DNA of 64,000 bases from Haloarcula pellucida (lineage in GTDB: Archaea > Halobacteriota > Halobacteria > Halobacteriales > Haloarculaceae): the NCBI RefSeq assembly GCF_014647235.1, contig NZ_BMOU01000003.1, positions 62,001 to 126,000 on the forward strand. The letters are read 5' to 3'. Both the position numbers and the translations under genes were made by a program. The first letter of the stretch is position 1; the number at the start of each line of letters is the position of its first letter. Below, one piece after another: positions 51,024 through 59,342 of this stretch. The notes beneath the pieces are model-generated. The model searched no databases, had not been told where the DNA came from, and worked only from the letters and a program-made list of their open reading frames with translations.

Positions 51024-52916
51024 TCAGGTCACCACCAGTTCGCCCTCGTCGGTGTACTGATACCCGGCGTCTCGAAACGCCCCTCGGGCCCGGTCAGTAT
51101 CGAGTCGGCCGTTCTCACCGAAGAAGGGGGTCGCCGGGTCGCGCTGCTCCCACGCCAGACTCGGTGCGAGCGAGTCGGTGCGCGCGAGCGGACTCGCCGC
51201 CGGGTCCCCGTAGCCTTCGAACACCTCGTCGGCGAAGTAGCCCTTGTCCAGTAGACGGGCGACGAGACGGCGGAACGCCGGGTCGTCGAACGGTGGCCGG
51301 CGCGCGTTGTAGCCGACGTGATAGAAGGTTCGGGTGGGCGTCACCGAGAGATTCAGCGACGGATCCCGGCCGATAGTCGGAATGCTCGACGGCGCGATAC
51401 CCAGACCCGTCCCCTCGGCGTCGCCGTTCTTGATCAGCGAGATAGCGGCTTCGGAGGACGGGGCGCGTCGGAAGGTCAACCCATCGTAGGCGACGCCACC
51501 GGCGAACGGGCGGAGGTGGGTGGCCGTGGCGTCGGCGAGGAAGTGGTCCTCGAACGGGGAGAGGACGAGTCGCTCCTGTGGCTGTAACCGGCGAAACTGT
51601 AACGGCCCACTCCCGACCGGGTCCCGGTTGGCCCAGACGACGGCCTCGGTGAGCGTCTCCTCGGTGTCGATGCCGCCGGCGAGCGCTTCGCTGGCCCTCG
51701 ACTCCCAGACGTGTGCCGGGAGAACCGGCACTGTGAGCGCTTCTCGTGCGACGGCGCGACTGACCGAATCGAACGCCAGTCGGACCGTCGTGTTGTCGAG
51801 TTCCTCGACGTCGGTGAGCAGCGACGCGCGACCACTGAACCGCGGTGCCGGGACGGGGTCCTCGAGCGCGCCCATCGAGGTGTCCGAGAGGAACCGATAT
51901 GTAAACGCCACGTCGTTCGCGTCTAGGTCGGTGCCGTCGTGCCACGTGGCGTCCTCACGAATCGATACGTCGAGCGTGCCGTCGACCGGCAACTCGCCCG
52001 ACCACGTCCACGAATCGGCCAGCCACGGGCGAACCCGGCCGTCGATTCGCTGGCCGAGCGAGTCATAGAGGAGACTCGTCACGACGCCGTCGCCGCGAGC
52101 GGTCGCCGACAGCGGGTTCAGGTTCTTCAGCGCTCGCTCGTCCGTGAGCGTCATGCGGATGGTGCCGTCGCTCGTCTCGGTCCGTTCGGGCGTCCGCGTC
52201 GTCTCGGTCCGTTCGGGCGTCCCAGTCGTCTCGGTAGCCGGGCGCACTGCTTGGTCCGGTCGGGTGTCGAGTTCCGCCGGGGAGAGGGTGAGATATCCCA
52301 GTTTGGAGTGGACGTCGTTGGCGTCGTACCCGAGGGCGACCGACGAGGAGAGCGCCCGGAGTTCGTCGACGAAGGCGACGACAGAGAGCGGTTGGGCCCG
52401 CGAGAGTTGCTCCTGAATCGTGGCGAGCGTCTGCCGTCGCTGGTCGCCGCGCTGTCGACGTTGGAGTTCGAGGAGGCTGTCGACATCGCCGTCCTCGAAC
52501 CCGAAGGGGTTGTACCACCCGGCCGTCTCCGCGTACCGCGAGTGAAAGAGTGGGCGGAGGAAGTCCGGGTCGGCGCGTTCGGGGAACGGCGCCACGTAGA
52601 CGTCGAACTGCTGGTTCACGAGGACGTCACGCATGAGTGTCTCTCGACGCGTCGGAACGACGGTGGCGTCTACCCCGACGGCGGTTAAGTTCTCCGCGAG
52701 GAACCGAGCGATGCGAAGGGCGCGCGTGTCCGCGTCGGCCGGGAGCGATTTGATGGAGACCGAGAGCGGTTCGCCCGGTACCGACCGGTCGAGTAGCCCG
52801 TCGGGGCCGTAACAGCCGCCGAGGAGACCGAACACCCCGGTCCCGATGAGGCCGAGAGCACGCCGCCGGCCGATCCGGTCGACGGGTGGTCGCTCTGCTG
52901 GCGGATCGTCGGGCAT
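51024..52916 (-). CDS. Family 5 solute-binding protein with rearranged lobes, Tat lipoprotein
   Basis: The 630-aa protein has a Tat signal (GRRRALGLIG) and lipobox (LGGC, Cys35). Residues 48-212 look like the C-terminal lobe of an SBP_bac_5 peptide-binding protein (RIARFLAENLTAVGVDATVV, FDVYVAPF...DPDFLRPLFHS, YNPFGFEDGDVDSLLE). After a TPERTET linker (213-250), residues 252-630 look like its N-terminal lobe and middle part (LNPLSATARGDGVVTSLLYDSL, ATWHDGTDLDANDVAFTYRFL), ending DAGYQYTDEGEL where the C-terminal lobe should follow. So the order is permuted. No ABC permease or ATPase gene lies nearby. Confidence 0.87.
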   Translation of the reverse strand: MPDDPPAERPPVDRIGRRRALGLIGTGVFGLLGGCYGPDGLLDRSVPGEPLSVSIKSLPADADTRALRIARFLAENLTAVGVDATVVPTRRETLMRDVLVNQQFDVYVAPFPERADPDFLRPLFHSRYAETAGWYNPFGFEDGDVDSLLELQRRQRGDQRRQTLATIQEQLSRAQPLSVVAFVDELRALSSSVALGYDANDVHSKLGYLTLSPAELDTRPDQAVRPATETTGTPERTETTRTPERTETSDGTIRMTLTDERALKNLNPLSATARGDGVVTSLLYDSLGQRIDGRVRPWLADSWTWSGELPVDGTLDVSIREDATWHDGTDLDANDVAFTYRFLSDTSMGALEDPVPAPRFSGRASLLTDVEELDNTTVRLAFDSVSRAVAREALTVPVLPAHVWESRASEALAGGIDTEETLTEAVVWANRDPVGSGPLQFRRLQPQERLVLSPFEDHFLADATATHLRPFAGGVAYDGLTFRRAPSSEAAISLIKNGDAEGTGLGIAPSSIPTIGRDPSLNLSVTPTRTFYHVGYNARRPPFDDPAFRRLVARLLDKGYFADEVFEGYGDPAASPLARTDSLAPSLAWEQRDPATPFFGENGRLDTDRARGAFRDAGYQYTDEGELVVT

Positions 52917-53042
52917 TATGATTCGACGGCGACTGTCGGTCGTCGGGCGGTTCGTGACTCGATAGTCGCGGGGATGGACGCAGCAGCCGAGATGGAGGAG
53001 AGGAGCGGCATCGGGTAGTTACGGACTGGACGTCTCCGGACT

Positions 53043-53061
53043 TTATTATCGTCTAAATAAG
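53043..53061 (-). promoter_or_regulatory. Bipartite promoter upstream of the solute-binding protein gene
   Basis: The minus strand reads CTTATT, 7 nt, TAATAA. Transcription would begin near 53015, about 100 nt before the ATG at 52916, so this transcript would have a leader, unlike most others with the motif. Confidence 0.5.
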
Positions 53062-53090
53062 CCCACATAGCTCGACTTAACCGGCGTCGG

Positions 53091-54410
53091 TCACCGACCG
53101 ATGAGCGGCCAGACGAGCATCCCGACCCAAATAACCGCGCCGATCACCCAGTAGCGGTACCGTGTCGTCCGTTCGGCCGCCCAGCGGCTCCCTCCTGCGC
53201 CGATGAGCCCAAGTCCCAACAGGAGGACGAGGCGCTGGAGTAACGCGCCGTAGGAAACGACAGACAAGTCGAGGTAGGCGTAATCTACCATTATCCCGAC
53301 CCCGAACCCGACGACGGCGACGGTGAACCCGTCCGTCGTTCGGAGGTGTCGACCGAACGCCAGCGCGGCGGCCGGCAGTCCCACGACGAGCAACACGTAG
53401 AACGGGGCGCCGACGACCTGCGGTTGTGCGGTGGGGAACGCGCGTTCGGCGGCTATCGCACCGACCCTGACGACAAGTGGAAGGAGCGACGTCGATGCGA
53501 ACAGCGCGGCGTGATAGCGCGAGAATCGGCTCTCGCGAATCCACCGGAGCGACGCGCGAGCGTCGGCCGTCAGTCCGGAGAGCGTCCCGGCCGCGCCGAG
53601 ACCGAGCAGTGGGAGGAAGAACACGAGCGGGGCCAGCGCGCTCGGCCGGTCGTGGTGGTACTGCGGCCCTAGCATCACCCGCCGTCGTGGTTCGATGACC
53701 GTAACCCACCCGTCGGCGTCGATTGCGCCGCCGTTGCCCCAGCGTTCGCGACGCATTTCCCTGACGACGCCGGTCCCGAGGAAGTCGCGCTCGAGGTGGT
53801 GTTGGGCGCGGCTGAGGCTCCCGACGTCGTGTCGCAGGCGGAACCAGTCCCAGTGTTCGTGATGGGCCTGAATCGCCGTCCACTTCTCGGTACCGTCCCC
53901 CCCTTCGTACAGTCTGAGGTGGTACCGCGACCCGAAGTACGTCCCGTCGTGAATCTGGTACGTCGCGTCGGTCCACCGACCCGACGTGTTCGTCATGACG
54001 AACGTGTATCGCTCTGACCCCGTCGACTCGCTCCAGTAGACGCCAGTGCCGTTGATGGTCACGTTCCCCTGCTCGGTCGACCCGGGTTCCCAGGTCTGGG
54101 CCGTCTTGTTCCAGTACAACCGCTCCGCGCCGCTCGGCGTGGACGTGAGTAACTGATACACCGTCGTGGCGTCTGTCGTGACGACGGCGTTGATGGGCAG
54201 GGTCGCCTGGTTGAACGAGTGCCCACGACTCGTATACGGCCAGAGTCGGACGTGGCCGTCCTCGCTTGGCCTGACGAACCCGACGTCCGAGACGGTCTTT
54301 TCCTCCGTCGGCCCCCGTTCGACGAGCGGGGTGACGGGGCCAAAGACCGACAGCACCAGCAGTGTCGCCAGCACCAGTAGGACAGAACGAGACCGCTCGC
54401 TACCCACCAT
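53091..54410 (-). CDS. Membrane protein with large exported domain, unknown function
   Basis: The 439-aa protein starts at 54410 (MVGSERSRSVLLV), where the promoter is 28 nt upstream; a GTG at 54428 also exists. A signal or anchor helix (about 10-27) is followed by a beta-rich exported domain (30-250) with aromatic and His residues (AHHEHWDWFRLRH, SRAQHHLERD). Then come about six TM helices (255-435). I do not recognise the family. It is divergent from the arylsulfotransferase-like gene and next to other envelope genes. Confidence 0.78.
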   Translation of the reverse strand: MVGSERSRSVLLVLATLLVLSVFGPVTPLVERGPTEEKTVSDVGFVRPSEDGHVRLWPYTSRGHSFNQATLPINAVVTTDATTVYQLLTSTPSGAERLYWNKTAQTWEPGSTEQGNVTINGTGVYWSESTGSERYTFVMTNTSGRWTDATYQIHDGTYFGSRYHLRLYEGGDGTEKWTAIQAHHEHWDWFRLRHDVGSLSRAQHHLERDFLGTGVVREMRRERWGNGGAIDADGWVTVIEPRRRVMLGPQYHHDRPSALAPLVFFLPLLGLGAAGTLSGLTADARASLRWIRESRFSRYHAALFASTSLLPLVVRVGAIAAERAFPTAQPQVVGAPFYVLLVVGLPAAALAFGRHLRTTDGFTVAVVGFGVGIMVDYAYLDLSVVSYGALLQRLVLLLGLGLIGAGGSRWAAERTTRYRYWVIGAVIWVGMLVWPLIGR

Positions 54411-54437
54411 CGTATCGCATCTAAGCACGATATCGTG

Positions 54438-54456
54438 TTATTATTTTGCCGCTAAG
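54438..54456 (-). promoter_or_regulatory. Bipartite promoter of the 54410 gene
   Basis: The minus strand reads CTTAGC, 7 nt, TAATAA, 28 nt before the ATG at 54410. Confidence 0.6.
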
Positions 54457-54598
54457 TCGACGGGCGGGCGGTCGTATGGGTTAACGTACCGTTTCCATCG
54501 GCCCGGTTCGAAACCGAAATCGGTCGATGCACCGACAAGCGTTCGACGTGTTGATCGGTAGGACAGTCTAGAGCGGCGTCCCTGTCGTGGCGCGGTCT

Positions 54599-54617
54599 AT
54601 TACTGTCTATATAATAA
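54599..54617 (+). promoter_or_regulatory. Bipartite promoter of the arylsulfotransferase-like gene
   Basis: The plus strand reads ATTACT, 7 nt, TAATAA, ending 28 nt before the GTG at 54645. It supports that GTG over the upstream TTG at 54633. Confidence 0.55.
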
Positions 54618-54644
54618 ATCGGCTGTCGACACTTGATACCCGTA

Positions 54645-56039
54645 GTGAACGGTCTGAAATCCGGTCTGCGGTTGCTCTTCGTCTGTCTGCTGGTCGCCGC
54701 CGGAGCCACGGTGGCGACGGGGTACGCATCGTCCGACCAAGCGGCGACGGCAGAGCGGTTCGCCGAGGGCAACGGCGTCGCCGAGGAACGGGACGGCGTG
54801 ACGGTGATAGCCACCGACTCGAACTCTTGGCTCGGACGGGGGAACGAGGGGCCACGGGCGAAAGCCGAGCTAATCGCCGTCGGCCCCGACGGGACGGTCC
54901 AGTACTACAACGACTCACACACCCGCTACTGGGACGTAGACCCCGTCCCCGGAACGGAGATGACCGTCGAATACGTCGCGGCCGACCACCTCACACCCGA
55001 GGAGTGCGGTGGCGAAGAAGTGTGTACTCGGAACGTCATCGAGCGGGTCAACCTCTCGACGGGCGAGACGGAGCGCATCTTCGGCCGTGTCACCGAGGGG
55101 AAACACTCGACCAGGTGGCACGACGCCGACCGCATCGACGAGGACCACGTCGTCGTCGCGGACATCGCCAAGGACAGAGTGTTCGTCGTGAACACGACGA
55201 CGGGACTCACCACGTGGGCGTGGAGCGCCCAGAACGCGTTCGCGACCGACGAGTCCGGCGGTCCCTACCCCGAGGACTGGACGCACATCAACGACGTCGA
55301 GGTGCTGTCTGACGGCCGCATCATGGTCAGCGTCAGGAACCACGACCAGGTGGTGTTCCTCGACCGCGAGACCGGGATGCTGGCGAACCAGACGCTCGGG
55401 AGCGACGGCGACCACGAGACGCTGTACGAGCAGCACAACCCCGACTACATCCCACGGTCCGAGGGCGGCCCGGCGGCCCTCGTCGCCGACTCGGAGAACA
55501 GTCGTCTCGTCGAGTATCAGCGGGCCGACGGCGGGTGGGAACGCACCTGGACGTGGAAAGACGCGCGACTCCAGTGGCCCCGTGACGCCGACAGACTGCC
55601 CAACGGGCACACCCTCGTCACGGACTCGAACGGGAACCGCGTCTTCGAAGTGGACGAGGACGGCGAGGTGGTCTGGTCGATGGACGTCGCGTTCCCCTAC
55701 GAGGCCGAACGGCTGAACACCGGTGACGAGAGTTCGGGTGGGCCGAGCGCCCAGCAAGCGGGTCTCCAGAGCGCGACAGCGGACGGGGACGAGGGAGCGT
55801 CCGACTCCGCTGACACCGCTGGCGTGTTCGGGGCCATCTTCGGCGCCGTCGAAGGCGTCCTCGGCAATACCGTCGTCAACGCCGTGATGTACGTCCTGCC
55901 GGCCTGGGCCGGCGGACCGGAAGTGGCCGCCGTGGTTGTGGCCGTCGGGACCGTCGTCGTCTGGGCCGGCGTCGAACTGTACTGGTCCCCGTGGCGGCCC
56001 AGCATCCACCGTCACATCACCATCGAGTGGAAGAACTGA
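54645..56039 (+). CDS. Arylsulfotransferase (ASST)-like membrane-anchored protein
   Basis: With a GTG start at 54645 the protein is 464 aa. A signal-anchor helix (about 8-26) is followed by a beta-propeller-like domain typical of ASST proteins. Its motifs are WHDADRIDEDHVVVADIAKDR, DWTHINDVEVLSDGRIMVSVRN and a QHNPDYI...DSENSRLVEY segment, in which His and Arg residues may serve sulfuryl transfer. Two C-terminal hydrophobic helices (about 395-445) anchor it. The following membrane gene starts 3 nt after its stop. A role in surface-glycan sulfation is inferred. Confidence 0.83.
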   Translation: MNGLKSGLRLLFVCLLVAAGATVATGYASSDQAATAERFAEGNGVAEERDGVTVIATDSNSWLGRGNEGPRAKAELIAVGPDGTVQYYNDSHTRYWDVDPVPGTEMTVEYVAADHLTPEECGGEEVCTRNVIERVNLSTGETERIFGRVTEGKHSTRWHDADRIDEDHVVVADIAKDRVFVVNTTTGLTTWAWSAQNAFATDESGGPYPEDWTHINDVEVLSDGRIMVSVRNHDQVVFLDRETGMLANQTLGSDGDHETLYEQHNPDYIPRSEGGPAALVADSENSRLVEYQRADGGWERTWTWKDARLQWPRDADRLPNGHTLVTDSNGNRVFEVDEDGEVVWSMDVAFPYEAERLNTGDESSGGPSAQQAGLQSATADGDEGASDSADTAGVFGAIFGAVEGVLGNTVVNAVMYVLPAWAGGPEVAAVVVAVGTVVVWAGVELYWSPWRPSIHRHITIEWKN

Positions 56040-56042
56040 GCC

Positions 56043-57680
56043 ATGTCGAGTGACCCCCCATCCGACGAGCGAGTCGCATCAGACGGCCGAGTCGAGTCGG
56101 GCCCACTCACCGACGGAGTGAGTCGACGCCGCAGACGCGTCTTCGGCGGCGAGGACGTGCCGTTGCTCGGAGCCGTGCTTCTCGTCGGGGCGCTGATGTA
56201 CGTCACCTATCTCGCCACCCACGACTACCCCGCCTACGGGGCGGGCCTCTATCTGGAGATAGCCGACCAGATACGCACACACGGCTACGCGCTCCCGGAG
56301 CAGATTCCGGGGTACACGAAAGGCGGCGTCCCCTTCGCGTACCCGCCGCTGATGTTCTACGTCGCCGCGGTCCTGCGCGACCTGACCGGCATCGGACCCA
56401 TCGCGTACGCCCGGTACGTCCCGGGAGTGTTGGTCCTGCTGTATCTGGTTCCGTACTACTTCGTCGCGCGCGAACTGCTCGCTTCGTCGCGGCGGGCGGC
56501 CGTCGCGAGCGTGCTGTTTGCCGTGACGCCGGCGGCGCTTCAGTGGCACCTCTCGGCGGGCGGTATCGTCCGTGCGATGGGGCTGTTGTTGGTCCTCACC
56601 GGCACCTACGTCGGACTCCGGCTGTTCCGCGGCGGGGACCGCCGATGGCTGGTCCCCGGCGTGGTCTGTTTCGGGCTGACGGTCCTGACCCATCCGACCT
56701 ACACCGTGGTCTTCGGGCTGACGTACCTCCTGCTGTTTGTCAGTTTCGACCGGTCGATCACCGGGTTGGTAGCCGGTGCCGCCGTCGCCAGCGGCGGTCT
56801 GCTGCTCGCCGCGCCGTGGTGGGTCGAAGTGATACAACATCACGGCGTCGGCATCTTCACCGCCGCCGCCGGCACTCACTCCGGACTCGGTGGCGGCGTG
56901 GGCCGCGTCCTCTCGGAGTTCGTCTACCTCATGGACTTCGATACGGAGGCGCTGTACTACGTCGCTGCATACGCCGGAACGGGCTACGCGCTGTCTCGTC
57001 GCCAGTGGTTCCTGCCCGCGTGGCTGTTCAGCCTGGGGTACGTCGTCGGCAAGCCACGGTTCCAGTTCCTCGCGGGGTCGATGCTGACGGCCGTCCTACT
57101 CGTAGAGGTCGTCGTCCCCAGAATCCGCCGGGCCGGACTGCCGCTCGACCGCCGGCGAACCGTCAGTCTGTTCGTCGCCGGAGTACTGGTGCTGGGCGCA
57201 GTGGGACTGGGGACGGCCTTCGTCGCGAGCGCCTCGAACTCTCACAACGGGAGTACGACGATGCCGGCGTTCATGGACGGGTCGGACGAGAAAGCGATGA
57301 CGTGGACCGAACAGAACACCGCACCGTCGAGTTCGTTCGTCGTGCTCGGCGACGCCGCCGAGTGGTTCCCCCTGCTCACCGACCGGACCATCCTCGTCGG
57401 CCCGTGGGGCGTCGAGTGGACCACGCCGGAGCGCTACCAGTCACAGTTGGAACTGTACGAGTCTATCTCCGAGTGCGAGGACGCGGCCTGTCTCACGAGA
57501 CACCTCCAGTCGTCGGGACACTCGCCGGACTACGTCTACGTACCGAAGGGTCACTACACCGTCCGCGGCATGGATCACACCCAGAGTGACCGGATGCGGG
57601 ACTCGCTGCAGGCCGCCGACCGCTACGAGATAGCCTACGAGAACGAGGGCGTGGTTATCGTCCGCGTGTCCGATTCCTGA
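56043..57680 (+). CDS. GT-C-like polytopic glycosyltransferase
   Basis: The 545-aa protein has an N-terminal cytoplasmic tail with RRRRR, about twelve TM helices, and a C-terminal exported domain (about 410-545). The first outer loop contains DYPAYGAGLYLEIADQI and YTKGGVPFAYPPLMFY, matching the position of the catalytic acidic residue and donor loop of GT-C enzymes (GT39/GT83 type). It is co-transcribed with the ASST-like gene 3 nt upstream. It likely transfers a sugar from a lipid carrier outside the membrane. The donor and acceptor are unknown. Confidence 0.8.
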   Translation: MSSDPPSDERVASDGRVESGPLTDGVSRRRRRVFGGEDVPLLGAVLLVGALMYVTYLATHDYPAYGAGLYLEIADQIRTHGYALPEQIPGYTKGGVPFAYPPLMFYVAAVLRDLTGIGPIAYARYVPGVLVLLYLVPYYFVARELLASSRRAAVASVLFAVTPAALQWHLSAGGIVRAMGLLLVLTGTYVGLRLFRGGDRRWLVPGVVCFGLTVLTHPTYTVVFGLTYLLLFVSFDRSITGLVAGAAVASGGLLLAAPWWVEVIQHHGVGIFTAAAGTHSGLGGGVGRVLSEFVYLMDFDTEALYYVAAYAGTGYALSRRQWFLPAWLFSLGYVVGKPRFQFLAGSMLTAVLLVEVVVPRIRRAGLPLDRRRTVSLFVAGVLVLGAVGLGTAFVASASNSHNGSTTMPAFMDGSDEKAMTWTEQNTAPSSSFVVLGDAAEWFPLLTDRTILVGPWGVEWTTPERYQSQLELYESISECEDAACLTRHLQSSGHSPDYVYVPKGHYTVRGMDHTQSDRMRDSLQAADRYEIAYENEGVVIVRVSDS

Positions 57681-57896
57681 CCGGCGAGTTCGGTCGTGTG
57701 CGTCTCCTCGCCCCAGTGACCCCGATCGTATCCGACACAGAGATTTCGGAGGCTGGACGGCCGGTGTAGAGAGTGGCGGCGTACCCCTCCAATCAGGGGG
57801 TCCTCGACCGCCACGTCGCCGACGAAACCGCAGTTATCGTGACGATAAGGTCGCTGGCTGCCGGTTAACCGCACCGACAGCCGGCACCGAGTCGGT

Positions 57897-57915
57897 CTTA
57901 TCCGCTGAATAATAA
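57897..57915 (+). promoter_or_regulatory. Bipartite promoter of a candidate ncRNA
   Basis: The plus strand reads CTTATC, 7 nt, TAATAA, a consensus match. The expected start, 27 nt downstream, is 57942, which is the first base of a 10-bp terminal helix. Confidence 0.6.
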
Positions 57916-57941
57916 ATATCGGATGGCACATAGGGTAGGTT

Positions 57942-58029
57942 GTCCCGGGCCGCAATTGCCCGTACCAGAACCCCCACCCCAACGGTGCAATTCGCGCCAT
58001 CCCCGCTGCAGCCATCACTGGTCCGGGAC
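57942..58029 (+). ncRNA. Candidate structured ncRNA, about 88 nt
   Basis: The first ten bases (GTCCCGGGCC) pair with the last ten (GGTCCGGGAC) in a continuous helix with one G-U pair. Inside, GGTGC-AATTC-GCGCC forms a 5-bp hairpin. Just outside, TAGGGT (57931-57936) can pair with ACCCTA (58031-58036) in DNA, and TCTTTCT follows, a possible terminator. The 5' end coincides with the predicted transcription start. It is not a tRNA, 5S, RNase P or full SRP RNA that I can recognise. A GTG-started 42-codon frame from 57994 runs through it and is an alternative. Confidence 0.4.
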
Positions 58030-58091
58030 CACCCTATCTTTCTGGCGGAGGCCGACGCCTGTGAGTCAGCAGTGAGGCGTATCGCCGGGCG

Positions 58092-59087
58092 TCAGTCACA
58101 CCCCGACCAGTAGGCGTTCCCGCCGACGACCACGTAGTCGCCCCGCCCGTCGCTGGCCGGTGAGGCGTCCGACCGGCGACGCCGACGGAGTGTCGCCCGC
58201 AACACGTCGGCTTTCACCCACGCGAACCCGGCGAGGATGGCCGTGAAGCCGACGACGGTCAGCGGCGTGAGCACTTCGTCGAGCAAGAGCCAGCCGAAGA
58301 CGGCGGTCACCCCCGGCACTGCATAGGAGACGAGACTTGTCTCGGCCGCTCCGACGGCGTCGACGAGCCGGAAGTACAACAGGAACCCGACCGCGCTGGC
58401 GAAGACGCCGAGGTACACGAGGGCAACGAGGTGTTCGACGCCGGCCGAGACCGCGCCCACCTGTTCTGACGGCAACGCGGCGCTGACCGCGTGGAGGATG
58501 ACAGCACCGACGGCGGTCATCCCGGCCTGCACCGACACCAGTGGGAGCGTCGTCGTGTACCGTTCGGTCAGCACCGCGCCCGCCGCGAAGACGACCGCGG
58601 CCCCGATGAGCAGGGCGATACCCAGTCCACGCGACCCCAGCGCACCCGGCGACGGGTTCGCGATGACGACCACGCCGAGGAAGCCGCTGACGGTCCCGAT
58701 AATCTCGTGGGGGCGGGCCCGATAGCTCGGGAGCAGCGTCGCCGCGAACGCCGGCGTCACCACCGGCGTGAGACTGAGCAGGATAGCGCCGTAGGCGCTC
58801 GGGACGTACTGCTGCCCGAGAAACAGCAGCGTGAAGTGCGCGCCGATGAGGAGCGCCCCGCCGACGAGCATCAGTGCGACGTCGTCACGGGTCCGGGGGC
58901 GAAGCGTCCGGCCTCGGGAGACGGCATAGCCGACCAGCACCGCGGCGGCGATGTCGTGTCTCAGCGCCGCAAGCAGGACGGGCGGGAACCCCTCGAGACC
59001 CGTCTTTATGGCGACGAAAGAGAGACCCCAGAGCAGCGCGAGGGTCCCAAACAGCAAACCGAGATGTCGAGTCGTTGGCGTCGTCAC
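58092..59087 (-). CDS. EamA/DMT-family transporter
   Basis: With a GTG start at 59087 the protein is 331 aa; the longer frame adds 24 non-haloarchaeal residues. Ten TM helices form two EamA repeats (about 10-150 and 165-305), with the typical ends PVVTPAFAATLLPS and PGVTAVFGWLLLDEVLTPLTVVGFTAILAG. Members export small metabolites such as amino acids. The basic tail (LRRRRRSD) is cytoplasmic. The substrate cannot be told from the sequence. Confidence 0.9.
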   Translation of the reverse strand: MTTPTTRHLGLLFGTLALLWGLSFVAIKTGLEGFPPVLLAALRHDIAAAVLVGYAVSRGRTLRPRTRDDVALMLVGGALLIGAHFTLLFLGQQYVPSAYGAILLSLTPVVTPAFAATLLPSYRARPHEIIGTVSGFLGVVVIANPSPGALGSRGLGIALLIGAAVVFAAGAVLTERYTTTLPLVSVQAGMTAVGAVILHAVSAALPSEQVGAVSAGVEHLVALVYLGVFASAVGFLLYFRLVDAVGAAETSLVSYAVPGVTAVFGWLLLDEVLTPLTVVGFTAILAGFAWVKADVLRATLRRRRRSDASPASDGRGDYVVVGGNAYWSGCD

Positions 59088-59342
59088 AGTAGAGGACGGG
59101 TATAGATGCTGGAGACGTATCAAGCTTCTATCGCTACTGTGACGCATACGCACAGACACGGCGTGGCAGGGCTTCAGGCGGGGATTCGGGTCACACGAAG
59201 CCGTCGCTCGGCGGCGTCGACGGCGGCGTCCGTCAGTCCGAACGAGCGTCGTCGAGCGCGCCGGCGGAGTGTCCCGCCATTGTGGAATGGTATCTTACCA
59301 CATAAACTCGAAATTATATGGTTCGAATGACAACTTAGCGGT

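Larger units (their letters stand above)
57681..58091. other. Intergenic region between convergent genes with its own promoter
   Basis: The flanking genes point toward each other, so no promoter is expected here. Yet a strong bipartite promoter (57897-57915) and a foldable segment (57942-58029) are present. The first 215 bp hold nothing I recognise. Confidence 0.45.

Noticed and set aside
57635-58018. Minus-strand 127-codon frame
   Set aside because: It runs over the end of the GT-C-like gene and the candidate ncRNA, has a non-acidic composition and no promoter.
57932-58036. MITE with terminal inverted repeats
   Set aside because: The inverted arms could be transposon ends, but there is no flanking duplication and a promoter is placed precisely for transcription of the helix.
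57931-58045. SRP (7S) RNA gene
   Set aside because: The pairing of both ends suggested it, but the element is about 88 nt, against roughly 300 nt for haloarchaeal SRP RNA, and I could not find the conserved SRP54-binding loop.
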